In this document: piece by piece, positions 1 to 9,428 of the stretch
Numbering within the stretch: position 1 is the stretch's first letter
Layout: each line of letters opens with the position of its first letter
DNA from: PGYR01 sp040264895
GTDB taxonomy: Bacteria; Bacteroidota; Ignavibacteria; Kapaibacteriales; UBA2268
Assembly (NCBI GenBank): GCA_040264895.1
Contig: JBDQHL010000001.1
Span: forward strand, 1-64,000
Reading direction: 5' to 3'
Length of the DNA: 64,000 nt
Position numbers and translations under genes: made by a program
Notes under the pieces: model-generated
Told to the model about the DNA's origin: nothing
Databases searched by the model: none
What the model saw: only the letters and a program-made list of their open reading frames with translations

Positions 1-6
1 CAAAAG

Positions 7-1257
7 ATGATCAATAATTTTGCAAGTAAAAAGCTCACGTTCCTAACTGACCACATTAAAGAAATTATAGAAGAATACAAAAGCTTTGACTCCACTGCAG
101 CAAGAGTAAGAAAAAGTTTTTTCCTAAAAAGAAAGTATTTAGGTAGTAAAGATAGAAAGTGCATAACTGGTGTATTTTACTTCTATTTTAGACACTATAA
201 CTTCGCTTCGTCACATTCAATAGAAGAACTTCTATTGTTATCATATAATTTTGATAGTACTGTGAGTAATGCGCTTGGGAAACTGATTAAGGGTATAGAT
301 TTAAGTGACCACTTAATAACAACTTATAATTTGAATATATCTATATTAGATCAATTTGATTCAATTTCTTCTGATAAGTTTTTTCCTTCTGTATTTATAA
401 ACAATATAAATATTGCTCCTACAGAACTTGAAGATTTATGCAACTCGCTAAACAAAGAAGCAACAACTGATATCAGAATCATTAAAAATAAGTCAGAAGT
501 AGAAAAGGATTTAATTAAACTAAACGCAAGGTATTATACAAATATTCTACCTAACTGCCTGAAGTTAAAAGACAATGTAAACTTAGACAGTACAACCACA
601 TATCGAAATGGACTGTTTGAGATTCAAGATGAGGGTAGCCAACTAATAGCTCTTTCACTTTCACCTAATGAAGGTGAATCTATATTGGACTATTGTGCCG
701 GAGGCGGAGGCAAATCACTCCATATAGCTCATCTATCTCATGACTCAGCAAACATTACAGCTACTGATATTCGTAACAATAGATTAAATGAATCCAAACG
801 AAGAGTTTCTAAACTCGGGCTCAAATCAATCTCAGTAAAGCAAATAAATAAGGTTGATGAAAGCAACCAATTATTTGATAAAATATTGATTGATGCTCCT
901 TGTACTGGTTCTGGTACAGTTAGGAGAGCGCCTGACATAAGAGTAACAATTACTGAAAGTTCGATTGATAATTATCATAAATTACAAATAGATATTCTTT
1001 CCCAAGTTGCTGACAAATTAAAAAAAGGTGGAATATTAGTTTATTCCACTTGCAGTCTATTTGATAAAGAAAATGACCAAACAATTGCTCATTTTTTATC
1101 ACTACACACTGATTTTAAGGCAGTTAGCACAATTAAAATACTTAATAATGAAGGAATTGATACAAGTAATTTTACGTCCACAGAACATGGCATACAAACC
1201 TTTACACACAAAACGGACATGGATAGTTTTTATATTTCCACACTTGTGAAGGAATAG
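7..1257 (+). CDS. RsmB/NOL1-type rRNA (cytosine-5) methyltransferase
   Basis: A 416-residue SAM-dependent RNA m5C methyltransferase of the RsmB/NOP2/Sun family, expected to modify 16S rRNA in the cytoplasm. The SAM-binding loop DYCAGGGGKS is at residues 228-237. Both cysteines of the m5C mechanism are visible: the catalytic-type one in YSTCSL (Cys349) and the motif IV one in DAPCTGSGT (Cys299). The conserved EIQDEGSQLI block lies just before the SAM domain. The N-terminal 190 residues are poorly conserved and may hold a diverged RNA-binding region. The ATG lies 7 bases into the window, so a start further upstream cannot be excluded, although the length fits the family. The target base is not predictable from sequence. 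Confidence 0.88.
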   Translation: MINNFASKKLTFLTDHIKEIIEEYKSFDSTAARVRKSFFLKRKYLGSKDRKCITGVFYFYFRHYNFASSHSIEELLLLSYNFDSTVSNALGKLIKGIDLSDHLITTYNLNISILDQFDSISSDKFFPSVFINNINIAPTELEDLCNSLNKEATTDIRIIKNKSEVEKDLIKLNARYYTNILPNCLKLKDNVNLDSTTTYRNGLFEIQDEGSQLIALSLSPNEGESILDYCAGGGGKSLHIAHLSHDSANITATDIRNNRLNESKRRVSKLGLKSISVKQINKVDESNQLFDKILIDAPCTGSGTVRRAPDIRVTITESSIDNYHKLQIDILSQVADKLKKGGILVYSTCSLFDKENDQTIAHFLSLHTDFKAVSTIKILNNEGIDTSNFTSTEHGIQTFTHKTDMDSFYISTLVKE

Positions 1258-1350
1258 CAAAAAGTGTAAGATATACTCCACACTGTTAGTTCAAACTTAC
1301 AACGCTATTATAAGCAGACAATTACTTTTTATTAATAAAACTAAATTTTA

Positions 1351-1358
1351 TATTTTTG
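1351..1358 (+). promoter_or_regulatory. Possible Bacteroidota-type -7 box upstream of the exonuclease gene
   Basis: The sequence TATTTTTG fits the TAnnTTTG -7 element used by the Bacteroidota primary sigma factor and lies about 30 bases before the exonuclease start. I see no clear TTTG -33 partner, so this is a weak call in AT-rich DNA. Confidence 0.3.
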
Positions 1359-1389
1359 CTCAAACAATTATAATCACTATCAAATTTTG

Positions 1390-2616
1390 ATGACTTTAAT
1401 AAAAGACGTAAATTTTTTTGTTGTAGATATAGAAACTACAGGTTCGCACAGTAAGCAAGATAGAATAACTGATATTGCCGCAGTTCAAGTGCGTGATGGT
1501 GAAATAATTGATATATTTCAGTCGTTAGTGAATCCGCGTAAGCATATACCTGAATTTATACAGAATATGACAGGTATAACAAATGAACTTGTTAGGAATG
1601 CTCCAGAAGAAAAGGACGTTCTAACAGAGTACAGAAAGTTTATAGATAAAGAAAACTCTGTATTTGTAGCACATAATGCTAATTTCGACCATTACTTTAT
1701 TAAGCATTCTGTGGAAAGACTCTTCGGAAGCACAGATTATCACGATGTACTCTGTACTGTAAAACTAGCAAGGAAAATACTACCAAAGACGCAGAAGGTA
1801 AACCTTACTTCCCTATCCGAATACTATGGCATCCCTATTTTCATGCGCCATCGTGCTCTTGGTGATGCTTTTGCCACTTCCAAGGCATTAGTTACTATGC
1901 TTAGAGTTTTAGAGACTGAGCATGATATTACAACTATATCACAATTACATAATTTTGTGAAGAAATCTAGAAGAAGACTAAAAATAGCTAACCCTCAACG
2001 AGATGACTTACTCAAGCGAATAAAAGAAGTACCTATGTGTATAGGTATCTATAAGCTCTATGATTCTGATGGCCAGGTAATCCACCAAGACATTGCTAAT
2101 AACCTAAATAGAAAATTAGCTTCATTGTTTGACCCTAACTTTCTAACCTCCCCTCTTATGCAGAAGAAGATGGCAAAAGTCGTTGACTTTGAGTTTATTG
2201 ATACACCAACTGAACTTCACGCACTTTTATTACAAAACAAATCGAATGGTGATTACGAAGTTAAACCCAATCAAATGGATTTGTTCGAAGAAGAAGTTAA
2301 AGATGAGACTGTAGATTTAGTTTATATTGACCCAGATAACAAAATGGGTAAAACAGTTAGTATATATTTTATTAGGGATGGAGCACTTATAGACCACCTG
2401 GAATTTGGTAAAAGTGCCAACACAAATATCATAGATAGCGCATTAGATTATATCTATTCTAATGGCAATCCAAAATCTGATATTCCTCAATCTGAAAAAG
2501 ATACCGTAAAAAAATGGCTAAGTCGTGAACCTGATTTAGGCAACAAATTCGTTATTACTAAGGATAAAAAGAAAGTTGCTATGGATATTAAAAATTATAT
2601 TCGAAGTTGCTATTAG
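1390..2616 (+). CDS. DnaQ-like DEDDh 3'-5' exonuclease with degenerate UvrC/GIY-YIG-like domain
   Basis: The N-terminal 175 residues are a DEDDh exonuclease like the epsilon subunit of DNA polymerase III. They carry VDIETTG (Asp13, Glu15), HNANFDHYF and HRALGDA (His154, Asp159). From about residue 215 the protein resembles the N-terminal GIY-YIG domain of UvrC: MCIGIYKLYDSDGQVIHQDI aligns with the usual GVYLMKDxxGxVIYVGKA. The second motif YVGKA reads HQDIA, so nuclease activity of this domain looks lost. Exonuclease-UvrC-like fusions are known; a repair or polymerase-editing role is inferred. An in-frame TTG at 1387 immediately precedes the chosen ATG, and either could serve. The gene stands alone, with gaps of over 60 bases on both sides. 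Confidence 0.8.
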   Translation: MTLIKDVNFFVVDIETTGSHSKQDRITDIAAVQVRDGEIIDIFQSLVNPRKHIPEFIQNMTGITNELVRNAPEEKDVLTEYRKFIDKENSVFVAHNANFDHYFIKHSVERLFGSTDYHDVLCTVKLARKILPKTQKVNLTSLSEYYGIPIFMRHRALGDAFATSKALVTMLRVLETEHDITTISQLHNFVKKSRRRLKIANPQRDDLLKRIKEVPMCIGIYKLYDSDGQVIHQDIANNLNRKLASLFDPNFLTSPLMQKKMAKVVDFEFIDTPTELHALLLQNKSNGDYEVKPNQMDLFEEEVKDETVDLVYIDPDNKMGKTVSIYFIRDGALIDHLEFGKSANTNIIDSALDYIYSNGNPKSDIPQSEKDTVKKWLSREPDLGNKFVITKDKKKVAMDIKNYIRSCY

Positions 2617-2682
2617 ATTATTTTATAATTTTTGTAATTTATAATTACAAATTGGAGTTTAGTTTATAAAAGCCCATTTCAA

Positions 2683-3954
2683 ATGATAAAAAAAACAACA
2701 CTGATATTTGTTTCTATATTGATGTTACTATTAAATAGTAGCAACAGTATGGGTATGGAAAATTTTTACTTAGATGCTGTTGTTTTCAATAGTTCAGACT
2801 CAACTGAAGGTCGAATAGATGTCTACATAGTTGTTCCTAACGAGACACTTAGTTTTGAAAATCTAAGTGACAATTTTATCGCAAACATTAACTTGCAAAT
2901 TGAATTGACAAGTGATGGAGATAAAATAGATCGCCAAAATATAAAAAAAACAATAACTAGTAGTACATACGAAGAATCACAAGGTGGAAATGGAGAGTTT
3001 AATAAATATTTTTTCCGTTTTCTAGTTAACGGTGGTAGTTACAATGTGGAAGCTAAGTTAACTGATGAGCTCAGTGGGAAGAAATTTACCCGCAATAGAG
3101 AAGTTACAGTAATAGACTTCGACAAATTTGATTTCTCAGTTAGTGGTATATTATTAGTTTCACAAATTGAAGAGTTAGACGGTAAATATAGAATCACTCC
3201 ATACATATCTGACAACATTGGGAATTTGGAAGATAACTTCTTTGCTTTTTTCGAAGTTTACAACAAGAATGATGATAGAGAAGTAAAATTGCAGTATAAA
3301 CTTTTGAAAAACGGTAATGTAGAAGTAAATGGGCAAACAAAAGATATAACAGTTCCTGTTGGAGTTTCGCAACAATTTCTGAACATAAATCTATCAAATC
3401 TAAACCTTACTGGTGAGTACACATTGCAAGTAATTGCATACAAAGAAGAAAATGGTGAACTTGAGACTATAGCTATAACTCAGCGTTCAATTAAGCATAA
3501 ACAGGACCTATACTCCTTTGCCACAGATGATATAGATAAAGCAATCAATATGTTAAGATACGTTGCCAATGATGAAACAATTGACAAATTGGAAAGTATA
3601 AAAAGTAAAGATGAAAAAGAAGAAAGATTCAGAATGTTTTGGAAGGAATTAGATCCAACACCAAATACCTCATTCAATGAATCAATGAATGAGTATTATC
3701 AAAGAATAAAGTATGCTAATGAACAGTTTAAATCATACTCTGATGGTTGGCTCACAGATATGGGAATGGTTTTTGTAGTTATGGGGCCTCCTCTATCTGT
3801 TGAAAAGCAATCATCTTTTGGAAATAATATTCAGTATAGAGTATGGGTATACCCAGGCAATAGAACATTCCTTTTTGCAGATAGAAATGGTTTTGGTAAT
3901 TTTAGATTAGAAAGGCCATATTTGTTCAACGAAAAATATGAATATAGAAACTAA
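2683..3954 (+). CDS. GWxTD domain-containing secreted protein
   Basis: A 423-residue exported protein of unknown function. A signal peptide (MIKKTTLIFVSILMLLLNSS) is followed by beta-rich sequence to about residue 280. The C-terminal GWxTD domain has its signature GWLTD at residues 355-359 and a following VFVVMGPP strand. GWxTD proteins occur in Bacteroidota, Ignavibacteriota and related phyla and have no settled role. The stop codon overlaps the ispD start by one base (TAATG), so the two genes are translationally coupled. A short inverted repeat (2631-2651) lies before the gene. Confidence 0.8.
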   Translation: MIKKTTLIFVSILMLLLNSSNSMGMENFYLDAVVFNSSDSTEGRIDVYIVVPNETLSFENLSDNFIANINLQIELTSDGDKIDRQNIKKTITSSTYEESQGGNGEFNKYFFRFLVNGGSYNVEAKLTDELSGKKFTRNREVTVIDFDKFDFSVSGILLVSQIEELDGKYRITPYISDNIGNLEDNFFAFFEVYNKNDDREVKLQYKLLKNGNVEVNGQTKDITVPVGVSQQFLNINLSNLNLTGEYTLQVIAYKEENGELETIAITQRSIKHKQDLYSFATDDIDKAINMLRYVANDETIDKLESIKSKDEKEERFRMFWKELDPTPNTSFNESMNEYYQRIKYANEQFKSYSDGWLTDMGMVFVVMGPPLSVEKQSSFGNNIQYRVWVYPGNRTFLFADRNGFGNFRLERPYLFNEKYEYRN

Positions 3955-4637
3955 TGAAACACACTTTAATCATACCTTCTGGTGGTATAGGCAACAGAGT
4001 TGGAGCTGAAATACCAAAACAATATTTGGAAATAAATGGCAGATCAATATTACATTGGACTCTGAGTAAATTTGAAGGTATAGAAGGGATAGAGCAACTA
4101 TTAATACCATCTGATAAATCATATGAAAAAGAGATAATTAACTCAATACCAAAATCGTTTGAAGGTAAATATAAATTAACTCCTCATGGTGAGACTCGCT
4201 TTGGTTCAATATATAACTCTATAGAACATATAAGTGAAGATACCGATTATATTTTAGTTCATGATGCAGTTAGACCATATATCACTAAGGAATTAATCAA
4301 TAAGTTAATTGATTCAGCTACTAAATACAAAGCTGTTGTACCTTACAACTGCCCTACAGATACAATAAAAAAAATCAACATCGAAGAGCCTGAAGAATTT
4401 GTAGAGGAAACCTTAGATAGAGAAGTGTTAGCAGCTGTGCAAACCCCTCAAGTTTTTGATAAAGATATTTTTATCAGCAGCTATAATTATGCAAAGAAAA
4501 ATCAATTTAAAGGAACTGATGATTCTTCTATATTAGAATACTCAAATATTTTTCCTAAATTAATATTTGGCGATGTTCAAAACACAAAAATTACCACTCG
4601 GTTTGATTTAGAGTTATCAAAAACTCGCCTAAAATAG
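3954..4637 (+). CDS. ispD: 2-C-methyl-D-erythritol 4-phosphate cytidylyltransferase
   Basis: IspD of the non-mevalonate (MEP) isoprenoid pathway transfers CMP from CTP to methylerythritol phosphate. The 227-residue length is normal. The nucleotide-binding loop near the N-terminus reads PSGGIGNRVGAEIPKQ, a variant of the usual AAGxGxRMGxxxPKQ. VHDAVRPYI and the DTIKKI region, both typical of IspD, follow. The start overlaps the GWxTD gene stop in TAATG. Its isoprenoid units would feed the polyprenyl synthase at 14.6 kb and, if expressed, the carotenoid genes at 61 kb. Confidence 0.9.
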   Translation: MKHTLIIPSGGIGNRVGAEIPKQYLEINGRSILHWTLSKFEGIEGIEQLLIPSDKSYEKEIINSIPKSFEGKYKLTPHGETRFGSIYNSIEHISEDTDYILVHDAVRPYITKELINKLIDSATKYKAVVPYNCPTDTIKKINIEEPEEFVEETLDREVLAAVQTPQVFDKDIFISSYNYAKKNQFKGTDDSSILEYSNIFPKLIFGDVQNTKITTRFDLELSKTRLK

Positions 4638-4714
4638 TAACCATTTGCAAGTTAAATGGTTAGTTCTAATCAATAAAACGAATAAATAAATATTAAAATA
4701 ATAATGGAGTGATT

Positions 4715-7360
4715 ATGAATAAATTATACTTCTTAAGTAAGTATTTACTAATTGTGGGTATTATGATTTTAGGTCAATCTAGCCTTATCTCTGACCCACC
4801 AACACAATTATTGCCTCAGAATGGCGAAGATTGTCAAAATACAGATGCTGTTTTCGAGTGGACATCTGTGGCAAATGCGTCAAACTATATGTACATAATT
4901 TCTGAAAGTTCAGATTTTACTGATTCTGTCGCTAAAGATTTAGAATATCAAGATACCACAGTTGCATTTACTTTGCCTGAAAACAGTAAGATGTATTATT
5001 GGAAAGTTGGTGTACAAATTATCGGAGAGCCCGATGAGTGGTCTGCTGGTTTTGAACTAACTACTTCTCCTGCACCACCTGTTCATATAGCACCTGCAGA
5101 TATGCTAACTTGTCAACCATTCGAACAAGAGTTCAAATGGAATACAATAGAAAACGGTGTTAATTACAGAATTCAAATTTCAAAATCTTCAAACTTTTCT
5201 AGCGTAGTGATTGATTCAACGATCACAGATACTTCAATTACTCTGACTATGGATACTTACTTCCAAAACTATTATTGGAGATTAAAAGGCGAGCAAGTTG
5301 GTTGTATAACTGATTGGTCAGAATCATTCCAATTCCAAACAATAGTAGGTCCCCCAGCATTACAATCACCACAAGATGGTGCAGTTGGATTAGATTTGGA
5401 AATTCTATTGGAATGGCCACAGACACCTGGAGCAAATGAATATGAGTTACAAGTATCTGATGATGTTAACTTCACAAACTTACTTGTTGACGAAGCTAAC
5501 TTACAACAAGAGTCATATACATTCAATGCAACAGAAAGAAACAAAGAGTATTTTTGGAGATTAAGAACAGTAGGACAAAGTTGTACTTCAGTTTGGTCTG
5601 AACCTTTTTCTTTCAAGACTGGTTATAGCGCTGTAACTCTTATTTCTCCGGAAGATGATGAAACCTGTGTTCCTATTGAGACAGAATTTGTTTGGTCTGC
5701 AATCGATGGAGTTAACAGCTATCATCTACAAGCGTCACCTGCTCCTGGTTTTGATCCCAACAACTTATTGTTTGATGATGATGACATAATGGACACTACA
5801 GTAATAGCTGATGTATTAAATGAAAGTTCAATTATTTACTGGAGAGTTAGAGCAAGTGATATAAACAACGTAGGTATTTGGTCCAACGTTGGTAATTATA
5901 ATACAACTGGTCAAGCTCCTCTACCTGTTTATCCAGAAATTGGAGATACTGAAATCCCAAGAGGATTAACTTTCTCATGGGCTCCGAATGGTGCTGCAGT
6001 TTACTTCCAAATTCAAGTATCTACTGACCCAACATTTACTACAGTTGAAATTGATTCATCTAATTTCTCTGATACTAAAATTGATTTTGTACTAGAAAAA
6101 TATAATACTGAATACTATTACAGAATTAGAACATTTAACAATGGTTGTCTTAGTGATTGGTCAGTAGTCTTTAACTTTACTACAATCCAAGGTTTCCCTG
6201 ATTTACTTAGCCCGTCAAACTTGGCAGAAAACATCAAAACTGATGCTTTCATAGAGTGGTCAATGGTGCCAACTGCTGAAACTTATGATTTCAGAATATC
6301 TGAAAATTCTGATATGTCAGAAAGTAAAGGACAAAATGGTTTGACAAACATTAACTTCTTAGTTCGTGATTTAGAACCTTTCACTACTTACTACTGGTAT
6401 GTAAGAAGTAATGACCAATGGGGTACTAGCCCTTGGTCTCCGACTTTTTCATTCACTACTGGTGATGGTAATACTGATGTACCTAGTTTAATACTTCCTG
6501 AAAATGGTTCAATCATGGAACCTATTGAAGGCATTATGACTTGGAACTTATCTCCTAATGCGTCTTCATATACTTTACAAATCGCTAAAGATATTGACTT
6601 CTTAGGTGAAATAACTGAAATAACAGACATACAAGATACAGTTTACAATTACAGCGGTCTAGAAAACTATACTGAATATTGGTTCAGGGTTTCTGCTGTT
6701 AATTCAACTATATCTTCTGACTACTCTTCTGCATTCAAGTTTAGAACTATTGCCGAGATCCCTTCTGAAATGGCTATGGCTGTTAGCCCAACTGATGGCG
6801 AAACGGGAGTAGATTACTTAAGAACTACATTGGAGTGGACTTTTATTCCAAATACAGATGTAGGATTATCAAGCGATGCAGGATATGAGTTACTAATCAG
6901 TACTAGCGAAGATTTCAGTGACACTACTTTCTATTACGAAAAAGTATATGATGAATCTAGATTCTTTGACAGATTACTAGACTTTAGCACTACTTACTTC
7001 TGGAAAGTTAGAGGTTGGAACGAGGCTGGATTTGGCCCTTGGTCCGATGCTTTCTCATTCACTACCGATGCTCAAACTTCTGTAGCTGTAGGTATGAGCA
7101 CTGACTTTGGTGCTATTGTTGTACCAAACCCTATAGAGAGTAGAGCTGAACTTAGATTTGACTTAGATACTCCTGCTAATGCTAATCTGACAATAGTAGA
7201 TCAGAACGGTAACGTTGTGTTAGAACTTAATAATATAGAAACTAATACAAATTCTAATTCAATCCCACTTAACTTAGAAGGTTTATCTTCTGGTTCTTAC
7301 TTGTTCAACTTACAGGTTGGCAATAAGTTCCAAGTAGGAAAAATTATAATTAGTAGATAA
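4715..7360 (+). CDS. Secreted fibronectin type III repeat protein with T9SS sorting domain
   Basis: An 881-residue extracellular protein. A signal peptide is followed by eight fibronectin-III-like repeats of about 90 residues, each marked by a YYW(R/K)xR strand (for example MYYWKVGVQ, YFWRLRTVG, YFWKVRGWN). The last 80 residues form a type IX secretion sorting domain, beginning near VVPNPIESRAELRF and ending VGKIIISR. It is probably anchored to or released at the cell surface for adhesion or glycan contact; the ligand is unknown. The ATG at 4715 is preferred because GGAG (4706-4709) lies at the right distance; a GTG at 4709 is also in frame. A terminator hairpin follows directly. Confidence 0.85.
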   Translation: MNKLYFLSKYLLIVGIMILGQSSLISDPPTQLLPQNGEDCQNTDAVFEWTSVANASNYMYIISESSDFTDSVAKDLEYQDTTVAFTLPENSKMYYWKVGVQIIGEPDEWSAGFELTTSPAPPVHIAPADMLTCQPFEQEFKWNTIENGVNYRIQISKSSNFSSVVIDSTITDTSITLTMDTYFQNYYWRLKGEQVGCITDWSESFQFQTIVGPPALQSPQDGAVGLDLEILLEWPQTPGANEYELQVSDDVNFTNLLVDEANLQQESYTFNATERNKEYFWRLRTVGQSCTSVWSEPFSFKTGYSAVTLISPEDDETCVPIETEFVWSAIDGVNSYHLQASPAPGFDPNNLLFDDDDIMDTTVIADVLNESSIIYWRVRASDINNVGIWSNVGNYNTTGQAPLPVYPEIGDTEIPRGLTFSWAPNGAAVYFQIQVSTDPTFTTVEIDSSNFSDTKIDFVLEKYNTEYYYRIRTFNNGCLSDWSVVFNFTTIQGFPDLLSPSNLAENIKTDAFIEWSMVPTAETYDFRISENSDMSESKGQNGLTNINFLVRDLEPFTTYYWYVRSNDQWGTSPWSPTFSFTTGDGNTDVPSLILPENGSIMEPIEGIMTWNLSPNASSYTLQIAKDIDFLGEITEITDIQDTVYNYSGLENYTEYWFRVSAVNSTISSDYSSAFKFRTIAEIPSEMAMAVSPTDGETGVDYLRTTLEWTFIPNTDVGLSSDAGYELLISTSEDFSDTTFYYEKVYDESRFFDRLLDFSTTYFWKVRGWNEAGFGPWSDAFSFTTDAQTSVAVGMSTDFGAIVVPNPIESRAELRFDLDTPANANLTIVDQNGNVVLELNNIETNTNSNSIPLNLEGLSSGSYLFNLQVGNKFQVGKIIISR

Positions 7361-7382
7361 TAAGTTTTTTTGATATGTTAAT

Positions 7383-7418
7383 AGCGATTGTAATTACGAT
7401 TATGATCGCTTTTTTTTT
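7383..7418 (+). terminator. Intrinsic terminator after the FN3 gene
   Basis: The arms AGCGAT (7383-7388) and ATCGCT (7405-7410) form a stem, followed by eight T residues. It ends transcription of the FN3/T9SS gene 22 bases after its stop. Confidence 0.75.
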
Positions 7419-7441
7419 GACTAAAATATATTAACCGAGAT

Positions 7442-9073
7442 ATGAAAAATATAATATTAGCTATAATTATAGCAATGGTTGGGTATAGCAGTTCAAATGC
7501 TTGTACTAACCTATTAGTGAGCAAAGGTGCTACAGCAGATGGATCAATACTTATAACTTATGCTGCTGACGCTGGTGGATTTATGGAAAGATTGTTCTAT
7601 CTACCTGAAGCAGACCACGAAGAAGGTGAAATGCTGGAAGTATATGATTGGGATACTGGTAAGTACTTAGGTGATATTAAACAGGCTAAACATACTTATA
7701 GAGTTGTTGGCAATATGAATCAACATCAGCTAACAATTGGAGAAACAACATTCACAGGTCTCACTGACTACAGAGACACAACTGGAATAATAGACTATGG
7801 CTCATTAATCAGAATTACTCTCCAAAGAGCTAAAACGGCCAGAGAAGCTATCAAATTAATTGATGAACTAACATCTGAATATGGCTATTACAGCACAGGT
7901 GAATCATTCTCTATAGCTGACCCAAATGAAGTATGGATACTAGACTTACATCCAAAAGGAGTTGGTAACAAGGGAATCGTGTGGGTAGCGAGAAGAGTGC
8001 CAGATGGATACATAGCTGCACACGCTAACCAATCAAGAATTAGAAAAATTATTAAAAATGACCCAGACAATTGCCTTTACTCTGACGATGTAATTAGCTT
8101 TGCTAAAAAAGAAGGGATAGCCAAAGAGTACAATGGTGAGTTCAGCTATGCAGATACTTACAATCCACTAGAACCAGGCGGTGTACTTTATTGTGAGGGA
8201 AGAGTTTGGAGATTTTACGATTTGGCAGCACCAAGCCAAGATTTATCAGAAGATTACTGGAGAGCCATAGAAGGTGCTGAACCTTATCCCCTATTTATCA
8301 AACCCGATAAAAAAATCTCTGTGAAAGACTTACAGACTTGGATGCGTGACCACTTTGAAGGTACAGATTATGATATGACTAAAGGTCTAGCGGCTGGCCC
8401 CTATGGTTGCCCTTACAGATGGAAAAATCTATCATGGAAATTAGACAGTGACACAACTCAAAAATTCGGTTGGGAAAGACCTATATCAACTCAACAGACG
8501 GCTTGGTCATTTGTAGCTCAAATGAGAAGCCAGTTGCCAGATGAGATTGGCGGTGTACTTTGGTACGGTGTAGATGATGCTGCAACTAGCTGCTATGTAC
8601 CGCTTTATAGCTCTATGCGGTCATCTCCTAAGCCATACACAGTAGGAAGTATAAAAGATTTTACATGGGAGTCTATGTTCTGGGTGTTTAACTTAGTAGC
8701 AAACAAAGCATACACTATGTATAGCTATATATCCGAGGATATAAAAGAAGTACAACAGAACTACGAAGATAAGTTTTTGTCATACCAGCCAGAATTGGAA
8801 AAGGCAGCTCAGGGGCTATATAAAACAGACCCAGAGTTAGCTGCTAATTTCCTATCAGATTATAGTATTTCTAATGCTGAAAGGGTACACAATGAATGGA
8901 AATCACTATGGGAATATCTGGTAGTAAAATATAATGATAGATATATCAACGACGTATCTAAGAATGGAGGTCGTTCACCAGAAGGTGTTGGCTATGAACA
9001 AAAATTCTTAGAGCAAGTAGTAAAGGAAAGACCTGGTTATTACGATGTAAAATGGAAAGAAAACAGCAATTAG
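7442..9073 (+). CDS. Peptidase family C69 (PepD-like) dipeptidase
   Basis: A 543-residue N-terminal-nucleophile hydrolase of peptidase family C69/U34. A hydrophobic leader ends at NA, and the next residue, Cys21 in CTNLLVSKGATADGS, is the expected nucleophile, exposed after cleavage. The ADGS block and SFSIADPNEVWILDLHPKG are family hallmarks. Bacteroidota homologues are exported dipeptidases that trim peptides outside the cytoplasm. It is preceded by a terminator and followed by a separate promoter-like site, so it is probably transcribed alone. Confidence 0.88.
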   Translation: MKNIILAIIIAMVGYSSSNACTNLLVSKGATADGSILITYAADAGGFMERLFYLPEADHEEGEMLEVYDWDTGKYLGDIKQAKHTYRVVGNMNQHQLTIGETTFTGLTDYRDTTGIIDYGSLIRITLQRAKTAREAIKLIDELTSEYGYYSTGESFSIADPNEVWILDLHPKGVGNKGIVWVARRVPDGYIAAHANQSRIRKIIKNDPDNCLYSDDVISFAKKEGIAKEYNGEFSYADTYNPLEPGGVLYCEGRVWRFYDLAAPSQDLSEDYWRAIEGAEPYPLFIKPDKKISVKDLQTWMRDHFEGTDYDMTKGLAAGPYGCPYRWKNLSWKLDSDTTQKFGWERPISTQQTAWSFVAQMRSQLPDEIGGVLWYGVDDAATSCYVPLYSSMRSSPKPYTVGSIKDFTWESMFWVFNLVANKAYTMYSYISEDIKEVQQNYEDKFLSYQPELEKAAQGLYKTDPELAANFLSDYSISNAERVHNEWKSLWEYLVVKYNDRYINDVSKNGGRSPEGVGYEQKFLEQVVKERPGYYDVKWKENSN

Positions 9074-9117
9074 TGATAACAAATACAACTAAACAATCGT
9101 AATTGTATTATATTTAT

Positions 9118-9125
9118 TAACTTTG
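9118..9125 (+). promoter_or_regulatory. Possible -7 box for the DUF3098-era pair
   Basis: TAACTTTG matches the Bacteroidota TAnnTTTG consensus and lies 27 bases before the DUF3098 start. No convincing TTTG -33 element was found at the usual distance. Confidence 0.35.
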
Positions 9126-9152
9126 TAACTGAAAACAAAACAAAGATCAATT

Positions 9153-9428
9153 ATGGCAAAGAAAAATCAAACGAAAAGAAATGATGTGAAATGGGAATTC
9201 CCATTCGCTAGGAAGAATTTTATCATAGCTGGTGCTGGACTATTAACTATAATAGTTGGCTACTTGCTTATGTCAACTGGTTTAGGTGGTGAGTACGCTG
9301 CTGTAGATGGCACTTGGAACAACCCAATGGCTGTTACCGTAGCACCATTATTACTTGTTATTGGCTACTGCGTTGTTATACCATTGGCTATTATAAAGTA
9401 CTACCCACATGGCGAGTCGAATGAGTAA
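9153..9428 (+). CDS. DUF3098 family small membrane protein
   Basis: A 91-residue protein with two predicted membrane segments (about residues 24-41 and 65-85) and a basic N-terminus. It matches the DUF3098 pattern of a FxRKNFII start and GxxLLMSTG after the first segment. The family is known mainly from Bacteroidota and has no established function. It overlaps era, which suggests co-translation. Confidence 0.7.
   Translation: MAKKNQTKRNDVKWEFPFARKNFIIAGAGLLTIIVGYLLMSTGLGGEYAAVDGTWNNPMAVTVAPLLLVIGYCVVIPLAIIKYYPHGESNE

Noticed and set aside
4715..7360. Regularly spaced similar segments that could suggest a CRISPR or tandem DNA repeat
   Set aside because: The regularity is at protein level (eight fibronectin-III repeats of about 90 residues); the DNA is not repeated exactly.
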